From Posidonia oceanica (Eukaryota > Streptophyta > Magnoliopsida > Alismatales > Posidoniaceae): a DNA stretch of 64,000 bases. The notes under the pieces are model-generated. The model was not told where the DNA came from. It was given only the letters and a program-made list of their open reading frames with translations, and ran no database searches. The translations under genes and the position numbers were made by a program. Positions 20,990 to 32,238 of the stretch are shown here, piece by piece (within the stretch, counting starts at the first letter, position 1; the number at the start of each line of letters is the position of its first letter). Location of the stretch: NCBI GenBank assembly GCA_037176725.1, contig JAZBRS010000029.1:122111001-122175000 (forward strand), read 5' to 3'.

Positions 20990-22130
20990 TTAGGCTGATA
21001 TCCTAAACTATCAACAATCAAGCACTCTCAGGCTGATATTCCTAAACTATCTACTCCCAGGCTGATATTCCTAAACTATCTATTCTCAGGCTGATATCCT
21101 AAACTATCTATTCTCAGGCTGATATTCCTAAACTATCTATCTTCTGGCCGATCCATGGTTGGCCCGCAGTTGTGTTATACGGCTGACATCCAGTAACTGT
21201 CCCTCGCAATGCCGCCAGGCTGATAACCTAAACTATCGATCTAGGCTGATAACCTAAACTATCGCTAGGCTGATATCCTAAACTATCTATCTAGGCTGAT
21301 ATCCTAAACTATCCGGCATCTGCGTTATACGGCTGACATCCAATAACTGTCCCTCGTAATTGCCCTTTCCAGTTGATAGGACTGTAAACTATCTATCTAG
21401 GCTGATATCCTAAACTATCTATCTAGGCTGATATCCTAAACTATCGATCTAGGCTGATAACCTAAACTATCGATCTAGGCTGATATCCTCAACTATCTAT
21501 GGCAATTACGTTATACGGCTGATATCCAGTAACTATCCCTTGCAATTGCTCTTTCCAGTTGATAGGACTGTAAACTATCTCTAGGCTGATAACCTAAACT
21601 ATCGATCTAGGCTGATAACCTAAACTATCGATCTAGGCTGATATCCTAAACTATCTATCGCAATTGCATTATACGGCTGACATCCAGTAACTGTCCCTCG
21701 CAATGCCGCTAGGCTGATAACCTAAACTATCGATCTAGGCTGATAACCTAAACTATCTAGGCTGATATCCTAAACTATCTATCTAGGCTGATATCCTAAA
21801 CTATCCGGCACTTGCGTTATACGGCTGATATCCAGTAACTATCACTCATGGTTCGCCCTTTCCAGTTGATAGGACTGTAAACTATCTATCTAGGCTGATA
21901 TCCTAAACTATCGCTAGGCTGATAACCTAAACTATCGATCCAGGCTGATATCCTAAACTATCTATGGCAACCATGTTATACGGCTGATATCCAGTAACTA
22001 TCACTCACAACTGCGCCTTCCGGTTGATAGGACCATAAACTATCGTTCCGGTTGATAGGACCGTAAACTATCGCCCTCGGCTGATGATCCGAAACTCATC
22101 CGGTCGATAAGTCCGACAACTTATCACCTC
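20990..22130 (+). repeat. Array of about 40 short stem-loops with co-varying stems (element B)
   Basis: Units such as AGGCTGATATCCTAAACTATC and CCAGTTGATAGGACTGTAAA with a pairing ACTATC end. Two informative variants close the array: GATGA/TCATC (22083-22100) and GATAAG/CTTATC (22106-22125). The GTTATACGGCTGA marker recurs as in A, but the unit mix differs (mainly AGGCTGATA...CCTAAACTATC). Confidence 0.85.
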
Positions 22131-22512
22131 CCCGTGCGACTCCGTCCCAAACGACAGAGCCCCGCATCCTTCTACGTCCGGGAAAAGGTCCATTTCTCCC
22201 GTCACGCCTTTGTGGCTTTGGCTATCCTTCTTTTCGTGGCAGGTGTGGACCTCCCATCAAGCTCTGTGGTGCACCGCAACGTCCCTCTTCAGCGTCGTCA
22301 GCATCGCCAGCGTCACCCACGTCGCTTCGGTTCCCCCATCGGTACTAACTCCAGCACTAACTTTTGCATTGCATCTGCATCAGCACGCATCGCATACATT
22401 GCATCTCATCCATTTGCACCTGCACTTTGCACTGCGGCAACGATCCACGATGTTCGGCGCATCCGCCGAATAAGTGGCTCACGCCGATAGCAACCCTCTG
22501 CTCTCGCCGGTC

Positions 22513-22596
22513 AAATGGGGTGTCCCGTCAACCCTGAGTAGTGGCCTCGCTTCGCTCGGCCTCGCTCAGGGAGGGGTATCTGTTGACACCCCATTT
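22513..22596 (+). other. Nested inverted repeat around polypurine tract and LTR start (element B)
   Basis: Outer arms AAATGGGGTGTC (22513-22524) and GACACCCCATTT (22585-22596); inner arms CCCTGAG (22532-22538) and CTCAGGG (22565-22571). Relative to element A, the second base pair of the outer stem has changed from G-C to A-T on both arms. The polypurine tract AGGGAGGGGTATC ends at 22580. Confidence 0.85.
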
Positions 22597-25500
22597 TGAC
22601 AGGCTGGATCGTTTGGAACCTTCCGGTGGCTGCTGGACCCGAATCTGGACCCAAATCCACACCTCCCTCTCCTTCTTTCCCCTCAAAACAAGCCCAAACT
22701 CAACCTAGGACTACCCCCCTTTCCGGAACCTGAAAACTAACCAAAATCCATAGGAAAACTCACCCCTGATGACTTAGCAAGCCCACCAAAAAGCCTGCAA
22801 AATCTCAAACCAGACCCCTCCCAAAAATCCTAGGAAACTTAGGCAAAAATACCCTTTTTCTACACCTCAAAACCCCTCCAGAACTTCCTCAAAACCAAAC
22901 CAAAACTCTGGGACCAAAACTAGAAACCCTAGACCCCGCACCCGCCAAATTTCACCCCTTTCCGAGACTCCTAAGCCTTCCTTTTGCTTGAATTATCATT
23001 TTCTCTCTCCGGGATTATCGTTTTCTCTCTCCTCTCTCTCTCCTGATTATCGTCTCTCTTTTCATCCCCTTCTTGCCCCTTTTCTGGCTTGGCTGTGGGC
23101 CCCCTTTGTACTCCTATCCCTTCTCTATCTTATTCCTATTTTTATTTTATTTTTAACATTTTTCCCGAATTTTAAAAATCTTTTCCCTCAAACCTATCTC
23201 TTTCCCCTTTTATTCTCCTTTTTCCCCTTTTCTTCTTCTTTTCCTTTTCCTTCTTCTCTCTTTTGCAAAAAACCATAAAAATCCTTAAAAATCTGTAAAA
23301 CCCCAAAACATAAAAGAAACAAATCAGAATTCCAAGAAAAGCAACTAAAAAACATTAAATAAATGATTAAAAACTCAAACTTAACTAAATCAAGCTAAAA
23401 AGAAAATCAAGCATGCAAACTAAAAAATGCAAAACAAACTAAAAGAAAATACTGTAAAATCAAGTAAAAAATTGAAATAAAGTCAGAACCTACCCAAGAT
23501 AAAAACCCCACTAAAAGAATTAAAAACAAACCCTAAAAAGAAGAATTAAAAATCAAACACTAAAACAAGTAATTAAAGGAGACAAAAGACTTAACCTAAT
23601 AAACACAAGAAAAAACAACATAAAACTTAATTAAAAAAGGAAAAGAAAATACAGTTGAAAGACTTAAGAACACTTAATCAAACCAGGAAAAAACCAACTA
23701 AAAAACATCAAGAAGAATTGACAAATAAAAATCAAAAAACATAGTTCAAAAGACTTAAGGAAGAAAAACATAAAAGACTAGAACTAAAAAGCCCAAAACC
23801 TTTTCTAATTAATATGAAAATAAATCCTAAAAATCCTAATTAACATCCTAAAATACTTAACAGGAAAACACAATTTTAAAAACCATTTAAAAAGACTTAA
23901 CCAACACTTAATCAAGTGGGAAATGAATTAACAACAAAGGAAAGCCCTAGAACCCTAATCAAGCCTAAAACACACTAATTAACCTAAAAACAGTCATTAA
24001 AAAATCCAATTAAACACCTAACCTACAACCCAATTCATCTAATATTTTTGTTTATTTTTATCTTATTTTTTTTCTATTTTATTTCTCCTCTTTTCCTTCT
24101 CTTTCTTTCCCTACTCAATTTTCTTCTCTTTTCCTTACTGGGCTCATCAGCCCGTTACCCTATTTTTTTTTTTTCTCTTTTTTACCTCAGCCCACAGCTA
24201 CAGCGCCTTCTTCCTCCTTCCCTCCTCCCGCGTTTGCAGTGCTACAGTGTCCGCCGGCCTGCAACTCTGCCCGACCTGTCACCTCCTGCTCGAGCCGGAC
24301 TGGCATGCGCCGAAGCGTCGTCCTAGCTCCTGCCATTGCCTCTCCGCAGCATTCATTGGTCGCAGACCTGCAAAGCTAAGGGAGGAGTGGTCAGGATTCA
24401 GAGTGAAAAAGGAGGGGAGATCAGAGTGAATTTCAGGAGGAAAGGAGAGGAGAAGAAGAGAGGATTGACCCGGAGAAACAGAGAGAGCATTCCGAAGCAA
24501 TCCCCAGCAAGAGAGAGAGCCCTTCTTCCCCAGAAATCCACCAAAAAAACCTAGACCTTCCGCCTCTTCGATCTGCAGCAAACTAGAGCCCGAAACACCC
24601 CAAGAATCATTCAGAATTCACTCCCCAATCTCACCCAAGCCTTCTGCAACTCCTCCCCTCCTTCCCACAGAGAAACAAACCCACATTTCGCTTGAGAACG
24701 CCTGAAATCCAGACCGAACCCAACACCGACCCATTCTGAAATTCCCCGCACCACAGGCTGCTTCATCTCCCCAAACTTTGCCCAGACACTCGCCAAGACT
24801 CCACCTTCCAGAGCCACCCGACCTTCCACCTTCTCCCCCACCACAGACGAAACCTTCCACCACAAACACCTACGTCCGATTCTGTCCAGAATTCACTCCA
24901 CCAGCAAACTTCACTCACAGCCTCCACAGACCTAACCTAACCCTCCAAACACCATCACCGAACCTCCAGCTACTCACCGGAAGCCTCCGTTCGATCCGGA
25001 GGGCGACAACCAGCTCCCCCGACCTCAGGCGACACCTGCAGCACCCAAAAATCCCGCCTTCTTCCTCCAGCATCAGAACTCCACCCCGAGCGCCCAGGAA
25101 GAACCGGAGGACTCCACGGAGCAGATCTGGGCGATCGCGAGCCGCTGACGACGCCCACACGCTCCGGACGACGATCGCCGGCATCTGCAGAATCCACCGA
25201 CATCGGGAGGACGCACCGGACACAGCCACAGGTAATAACTGACCTCCCCCGCTCGCTCTCCTCTTCCTGCTGCTTCTCCGCCGGTCAGAAGCCGCTTCCG
25301 CACATTCCAGACGCTCCTGCAGCTCGACGGTCTTCCTTTCTTCTCCGCCGCCGGTCCCCTGACCTCCACGACGCTCCGGCCAGCAGAGCAAGCTCCGGAC
25401 AGTTCCCAGAGCTCCGGACGAACGTCGGCACCAAGCTCCGCCGGTCTGCGCCTCCCCAACCTCCCCTGTCGACGGTCACGATCACTGCCGGCGATCTGCT

Positions 25501-28349
25501 ACAGTGCTTGTCGCCGTCGACCAGCCGCTGTTCATTTATTTTCCCTTTAGTATAGTTTTAGACGTAAATATTGCATGTTTAGCTTAAGTTCTGTTATTAT
25601 TGCATTCCAGTCCTTCTGCCATTTATTATGCTTAGTTTTAAATTAAATACCATGCTAAATTGCTATTTTTATCTATATTTTTCAGTATTTGCCTTTCAGT
25701 CCTGTCACTGTGCGTTTCAGTTATAATATTTTGTAGTTTAGCCCCTCTACTTTTGATTTTTGCTTGTAGGTCCTGTCTTAAATCAGTCATTTTATTTGCA
25801 TGCATTTTACCATACTGCATTGCATTCTAGGTCCCTGCATGTTTCTGTTTTTGCATTTAGGTCCAATGCACTGTAGTAACATAGGTTCTGATTTTAATTT
25901 TTGGTTGATGCATTGCACTTTTGCCCCTCTGCTTTCTCATTTTTGCACTTAGGTCCATTTTAAATGGACAGTAACCTTTTTGCATGCATATTAGCTTATT
26001 GCATTGCATTTTCAACCTTGCATTTTCAAAAAATTGCATTTCAGTCCATGGTCAGTGATTTCAGAGCATATTTTGCATATAAAATTGCATACTTCACCCT
26101 TACATGATTTAAAAATCACACATAGAGCCTTGCATCTTCCAAAAATCATGTAAAAAGACTGTTTTGCCCCTAGGTTGCATTTTAACTCCTATGCTTGCAA
26201 AATTGCATGTAGGCCCTCCACTTGCATTCCCTGACTCCCCAGAACCCCTGTTTTCTGGAAAATTTGCATTTTAGCCCCTTTCTTTCTTCAAAAATGCTTT
26301 TGAATTCCTGTTCTCTCCAAATTGCTTTTCCTTGTCTTTTCTTGCTTTGCATGCATTCTTGCACTCATTTAATCTTGCATTTTAGCATCCCCTTTGCACA
26401 CACTAAGCACTTTTAACTCCCCTTCATTTGGGAGGACCTTCAACACACCCCTAGGACCTCCTGAACACCTAGATCTGTTCTTCTCCCCTGTTCTGGCCCT
26501 TCTGCTCCGAAGCTGCGACATCTTCCAATCCGACCGTTGGATCTCCTCAAGTAAGCTACCCAGGCGACCGCAGCGAAGCGCTCTTCAGCATGGACCAAGC
26601 AGATCTCCGATCAGACTCCCGGATCTCTAGGTATGTCCTCCTGAACCCCTGCACTGCATTCATTTGCATGCCATTTGCTCCGTTTTGCGTGCCTTTTAGT
26701 TTTCTTGCACCGTTTTGCGTGCAGTCTTGTTTTCTTGCACCATTTTGCGTGCCGCTTCTTTGTCTTGCACCGTTTTGCGTGCTTTCAAGTTTTCTCGCTC
26801 CGTTTTGCGCGTCGCTTCTTTGTCTTGCACCGTTTTGCGTGCCCTTTAGTTTTCTTACACCGTTTTGCGTGCCTTCAAGTTTTCTCGCTCCGTTTTGCGC
26901 GCCGCTTCTTTGTCTTGCACCGTTTTGCGTGCCCTTTAGTTTTCTCGCCCTGTTTGGCTTGTTTTCAAGTTTTCTCGCTCCGTTTTGCGTGCCGCTTCTT
27001 TGTCTTGCGCCGTTTTGCGTGCCCTTTAGTTTTCTCGCTTCGTTTTGGGTGAAGTCTTGTTTCCTTGCACCGTTTTGCGTGCCGCTTCTTTGTCTTGCAC
27101 TGTTTTGCGTGCCCTTTAGTTTTCTCGCCCCGTTTTGCGTGTTTTCAAGTTTTCTCGCTCCGTTTTGCGCGTCGCTTCTTTGTCTTGCACCGTTTTGCGT
27201 GCCCTTTAGTTTTCTCGTCTCGTTTTGCGTGCAGTCTTGTTTTCTTGCACCGTTTTGCGTGCCGTTTCCTTGTCTTGCTCCGTTTTGCGTGCAGTCTTGT
27301 TTTCTCGCTCCGTTTTACGTGCCGCTTCTTTGTCTTGCACCGTTTTGCGTGCCCTTTAGTTTCCTTGCCTCGTTTTGCGTGCAGTCTTGTTTTCTTGCGT
27401 CGTTTTACGTGCCGTTCCTTTGTCTTGCCTCGTTTCGCGTGCTTTCAAGTTTCCTCGCTCCGTTTTGCGTGCCCTTTCGCTTTCTCGTCTCGTCTTGCGT
27501 GCCCTTGTTTTCCTTGCCCGGTTTTGGCGCCTTCCTTTCGTTTTCCTGCACGGTTTTGCGTTCTCGTTCCGTTCCTGGCCCCATTTTGCATGTCAACCTT
27601 GCCTTCGCATCTTTTTGCATACTTGTTTCATTCCTCGCACTGTTTTACGCCGTTTTCCCATGCATGTCGATTGCATTGCATGGTTTTCTCGCTGTTTCGC
27701 TTTTTCGCCTGCATTTGCATATAGGGCGGTGATGCTTACTGTCCGGAGTTCTTACGAGCCAGGTCCCGCCCGGTTCGGAACACAGACAGCGTTGCTGAGC
27801 ACTTAGATTGCACGTTTACTTCCTTGCATTGTCTTTCATCACTTAGAGCACACCTTGAGCATTCATTTAGGCATTCATTGGCACTTAGGCATTCAAAGTC
27901 TGCATTTCCCTGCATATGCGAGCGTAAGCCTAGAAAGACCGATTCTCGGGCGTGTCGGGGGTGCCTAACACCTTCCCCGCGCGTAACAGGAGTCCTTACC
28001 CTCTCTTGGCCCGCAATGACCATATTGCCCTTGTCCTAGGCACGAGTCACATCATTTGCATTCATTTGCATCTCATTTCTTTTGCATTGCCCTGCATTGC
28101 ATCTTTTGCTTGGTTTTGCGCGATTATTCACGCATTTCCTCGGTTTTCCTCATCTTCCGATTTAATAGACTTGGTGGCGACTCCGATTTTGTCTTGTCTT
28201 CTTCTTTTCTTCCCCTTTTTCCCTCTTTTAAATGTTTTCGAGTTAGGTCTTCCTTCTCGGACATAGCCGCTAATAGTGAGCCTGATTCCGATCGGTGCAC
28301 GTGAGCTTTGGCATCGTGCATGGACGATCCGAACACTGGGATTACTACT
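22581..28349 (+). repeat. LTR shared by elements B (3' LTR) and C (5' LTR), 5769 bp
   Basis: Begins TGTTGACACC after B's polypurine tract and ends at ...GATTACTACT, one base before C's primer-binding site; the terminal CA has become CT. Same modules as LTR A: A-rich part (about 23270-24050), GGGC...GCCC promoter-like motif (24136), GC-rich stretch with donor (25232), TTGCATTTTAG-rich part, ATG exon-like segment with donor (26590-26631), a long 30-bp minisatellite, the conserved hairpin block (about 27925-28000) and an exact 11-nt primer-binding-site look-alike (28175). Its end matches D and E, not A, F and G. Confidence 0.9.
26675..27570 (+). repeat. 30-bp minisatellite in LTR B
   Basis: About 29 units, each mixing TGCACCGTTTTGCGTGCC with CTTTAGTTTTCT or GCTTCTTTGTCT, often alternating so that a 60-bp higher-order unit appears. 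Because 30 is a multiple of three, frames stay open, producing a 380-codon Phe/Cys/Leu-rich ORF that I do not regard as a gene. The array is shorter in A, D, F and G. Confidence 0.9.
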
Positions 28350-28350
28350 G

Positions 28351-28368
28351 TGGCGACTCCGCTGGGGA
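28351..28368 (+). promoter_or_regulatory. Primer-binding site of element C
   Basis: TGGCGACTCCGCTGGGGA lies one base after the LTR end. The identical 18 nt lie in the same place in D on the - strand. It starts with TGG, complementary to a tRNA CCA end. I recall tRNA-Arg being reported as the Ogre primer, but did not verify which tRNA matches. Confidence 0.85.
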
Positions 28369-29749
28369 TACTAGACTCCGGCTTTTGCCTCCGCTTTCGC
28401 TCGCTTGGGATTTGCTCTCTTTGTTTGCCTTTATGCCCTTTGCCCTGCTTTTGCTTTGCTTGTCTGCCTGTCTGTTTGCCTTTGTGTTTCCTTTGCCTGT
28501 TTTGCTCTTTTTCCTGTGCAAACACCTAGCAAGTCGCCTCGTGGTTACTTTGCTTGGATTTTGCACCCCCTGGGCTGTCTTTGCTTTGGATCTTGCTCTG
28601 CCTTGCTCTGTTTTGTCTAAATCGCTTGTTTACTTGTCTTTTTCCTTGCTTCTGCTCTTACTTCCTTTGCGGCTTACTTGTCTTTACTTTCCTTGCCTTA
28701 TTTGCTTATTATTGCTCTATTTCCTGCATAACACATGTCTACATACTTGTTTGGCAACAATACATGCTTTTTGAATGATGAATGCTTCCTTTTACACACC
28801 TGCTATGTCACTACGCACGCATATGCCTTGCATACATGCCTTCTGACTTGATGAATGTTTTTTCTTCACCATTATGCTCACAAACACTTGCACATGCCAT
28901 GCACATGCCTTTTGTTGTGTTGTATGATTGTTTGCTTGCCATGCTTGACTGATTTTTTTCCCTTTCGCACTTGCCATGCTTAGGATAGTAGAAACTTGTT
29001 TGCTCTCCCCATGGTTAACTAAAAACCGCAAGTAAAAAGAACTTCTAGGAGCAACTAGAGACTCTGAACAATCCTTCACTCCCTCTGGTTAATAAAATGC
29101 GCAAGATAAAAGACTTTAATCATTTGCATAAGCATCATATAGGGCATGCATTCTTCTCCTCTGAGTCCACCTACTAGTCTGCGAAGGACGGTTCCGGCTT
29201 CTCACCCCGATGCTTTGGCATGGTGTGAGTCAGTCGGTCTGTCCCCCCTTGTCTGGGGTCGTGTCGGTGTTAGTGGAGGGTACCACCCACGCTTTGGCGG
29301 GGTAGAGGCCACCAACGCACCACCCTGTCATTACCTGAGCTTTGGGCCGGGAGTTAGACAGGGAGCCTACTTTTCTGACTCGAGTCGGTGACCCGTACAC
29401 TTGTGGATATCCGGAGTAGACTACCTATCAGGAAACACTAGATTGGTGAGAGAGGGAGCATGCTAGAAAGCATACATATCATCCATGCCATAACTTAGTG
29501 CATTTTGCATCTCTTTTTTTTCTAACCCTAGTTTTCTGTTGTGTCTTTAACAGAGTTCAGTAAGCGATCTCCTTAGCTGGAGCTCGGGTCTCTCCTTTGC
29601 TGACATCTCTGCTGAGACACCTGTGCTCGACCATCCTTTTTTTTTTTTTTTTTTTTTCGGAGCTACTCGTCTTTGCGAGCATAGCTCCTCGTAGAGCCCG
29701 TCCCCTTTTCCCTCGTCGCAGCCCCGTTTTGACTCGCTCTCGGTCAGCA
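28369..29749 (+). other. Leader of element C with acceptor-like site before gag
   Basis: A T/C-rich 1.4 kb stretch without a supported gene. A polypyrimidine run leads to TTTAACAG at 29546-29553, a good acceptor-like site about 200 nt before the gag ATG. D has TTTTGCTGCAG in the equivalent place (AG at 44254-44253). Part of the leader (about 29185-29370) is well conserved with D (about 44418-44640). Confidence 0.6.
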
Positions 29750-32238
29750 ATGGCCCAGCGCACCGTCGAGACCCCCCTCACCCTTGCCTCGGAGGTGGTT
29801 CCCGCTCCGGCCCCTCCGGCTCCCGTTTCTAACCCCTCTGTGCCCTCTGTGACGCTAGGCTTTTCCCCTCTGTCGTCTGGGGCACCCCAGTTTGCTGTGG
29901 GACAGTGGCAGACGCTCGCTCCTCCTGATCCGGTCGCCGAGTCCATCTTGATGGCCACTTCACGTGTTCTGGAGGCACCACTGACCCCACCTTCTCAGGG
30001 TTTTGTCACTTTTGACCCCCTTCTGCTGCGGCGACTCTTGCCCTAGGATTCCAGTCTCCCGGACAGCCCGGATCTCTTGGTTCTGGTTCCTCGCCGGCAC
30101 TGCAATTCAGTGTTCCCACTGACGGGACACCTGAAGAACAGTACCAGCAACTGATGGACATTATCCAGCGGCTGCAGGGTATAGCTCTATCAGTCCGCCC
30201 TCCTTCCCCTCCTGTTGTTCCTGAGGTTCCTGTGCGGCCTGCTCTCGCACATCTTGCATTGCACTCTGCACTCCCGCCTAGACCATCGTCCCAACTGCTC
30301 ACGGTTCCGACGATGGGGGCACGTGTTCCGCCTCTTGCATCTGCACCACATCACACACAGCATGCAGCTCCGCCACCTGGTGGCCAGTCATTCGGACTGG
30401 TGGGAGCACAGTATCTCGCAGGCCCGTCCCCCGGCACCGCCCCGGTACGGCCGCTGATGCTCCCTCATCCTGCACCCACCACACAGCATACCATCTATCC
30501 TCCCCCTTTGCATCAGGCTCAGACTTCCACATGCATCCCTCCTTGCACTCCACCACAGCACGGGTATGCCGGCCATCACTTTGCGTCACCAGGCGATGTG
30601 ATGGTGGATCCGGAGGAGCACCTCGGTGCGACCCAATCGGCATACGTGGTCCCTGCCCCCGCTGCCCCATCACCTGTAGCAGCTATTCCAGACCCCATCA
30701 ACAATAGGATGGATGTTCTGGAGAAGGCACTGCGTCTAGTGCAGGGCACGGACCACCAGACCTACCAATTCCGAGACCTCTGCTGTTTCCCAGAGGCGGT
30801 ACTCCCCCCAAAGTTCAAAATACCGGACTTTGAGAAGTATGATGGTAGGGGCTGCCCCATAGCCCATCTGAAGGCGTACTGCGGTGATCTCGCCCAACTC
30901 CAGGCGGACGAGAGGTTGCTGATCCGCCTGTTCCAAAAGAGTTTGTCTGGTCCGGCCCTCAAGTGGTTTACCTCGCTTGACATGGCTACGATCAAGACTT
31001 GGAACGACCTAAGCCAGGCGTTCTTGGAATAGTACTCCTTCAACCTCGATCTGGTCCCAAAGCGCGCGGACTTGATCGCAACCAAGCAGAATCCGGGCGA
31101 GCCGTTCGGGGAGTACGTCGGCCGCTGGCGTGCCCTTGCCTCGCAAGTTCGAGATAGGCCCTCCGACGAGGAGTCTATCGAGATCATCATAAAAGGGGCA
31201 CAGCCGTCCACCGGAGCTTTGCTTAGCATCCAACCCGTCACAACCTTCACTGCTTTGATCCGAGCTGGCACTCGCGTAGAGAGTTCGTTGCGGAGTGGCA
31301 ACTTCCCCGCACTCTCTGTGCTTGCCAGGCAGGCCCCCGCCAGCAACGACGGTAGTAGCAGCAGCGCCATCAGCAACAACAGCAGCCTTAACAACAATCG
31401 TCCCAAGAGGAAGGATCCGCCGAAGCCCGTTGTCGCATACGTCGACTCCCCTGCTGCGCCCGTTCGTCTGGCGTCCCGGCCTGCCCCTCCTCAGATCTAT
31501 TACGCACCTGCACCTAGGGCACACCCTACACCACAAATCACTACCACCGCTCAACTGGTCTACCCTGCCGCATCGGTTCAGCAAGGACAATTCCAGAGGC
31601 CGAGACGGCCACCCATGGAGAAGCGGAAGTTCGCCCCACTGGTGGAATCGCTCACTGCCGTCCTCCCGAAGGTTGCGTCGCTCCTGAGATTCCCGGAGGT
31701 TCGCCCGCCACCAAACCCACTACCGCATTGGTTTAAGGCGAACCTTTTCTGCGACTTTCATCGAAGCGTCGGGCATTCAACTGATAGTTGTTTCACTCTC
31801 CGGAATGCTATCCAGGACTTGATCGAATCGGGAACGATTGTGATCGACACGCACGAGGCGTCCACTTTTGCACCATCTCATGCACCTGCATCAGCATCTA
31901 CCCCAGCTAATGTTGTCCGCCGACCCCTGCCGGAGCACTCCTATTCAGGAGGCGCAGGGACCTCAGGAATTCACTCCTTGTTTCCTTCTGGATCTCTCAC
32001 ATCTGTGGTGGATCCTTCCGAGCTTATCCACGATGTTTCTACCCCTTTTCCAGTCTCTCTCTATCTTGCAGCTATCGCCGGTTCTGAGTCGGGCGTTCAT
32101 ATGATCCGACCACGCGCCGGAGCGTTCTCCTGCGTCAGTCGCCATGCTTTCCCGGGTCCAAGCCCCAATACATCTCCTAGCCAGACCCCAACCAGAACTT
32201 CCCGTGCACCTACTAGCAAGACCTCAATCCCCACCTAG
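29750..32238 (+). pseudogene. gag: gag of element C, frameshifted and with one stop
   Basis: Gag forms the particle and packages the RNA. I start at the ATG at 29750 (MAQRTVET) because D's gag begins with the same MAQ. A Pro-rich N-terminus is followed by a frameshift near 30020, seen by comparison with D. The capsid-type gag domain (about 30720-31290) has ALKWFTSLDM and TWNDLSQAFLE, then TAG at 31030-31032, where D has a glutamine codon. The frame resumes with FGEYVGRWRAL. A zinc knuckle of form CX2HX4HX4C (CDFHRSVGHSTDSC, 31750-31791) lies near the end. The frame ends at 32238 and overlaps the protease frame by about 95 nt. Broken copy. Confidence 0.88.

Larger units (their letters stand above)
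19870..22580 (+). other. 3' non-coding region of element B
   Basis: Holds one degenerate copy of the 114-bp unit (about 20160), copies of GGCCGATAAGTCCGATATC, a 36-bp tandem repeat, the hairpin array, a unique stretch, and the polypurine tract with its inverted repeat. No supported gene. Confidence 0.75.
16244..28349 (+). mobile_element. Element B: same family, 5' part removed by nested element A
   Basis: B resumes inside integrase right after LTR A and continues through the DUF7745-like ORF, repeats and polypurine tract to an LTR. In C the uninterrupted sequence at the insertion point reads GAGGCTG/ATACCTTAATG, so bases 16244-16248 (ATACC) are the likely right-hand copy of A's 5-bp target duplication. 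The left half of B should lie beyond A's 5' end, outside the window. Confidence 0.88.

Noticed and set aside
24778..25485. Frames of 77-158 codons in the GC-rich part of LTR B
   Set aside because: Same reason; overlapping frames on both strands with no shared protein across LTR copies.
26590..27732. 380-codon open frame, Phe/Cys/Leu-rich and repetitive
   Set aside because: It is the translation of a 30-bp minisatellite. All units keep frame because 30 is a multiple of three, and overlapping frames are open too.
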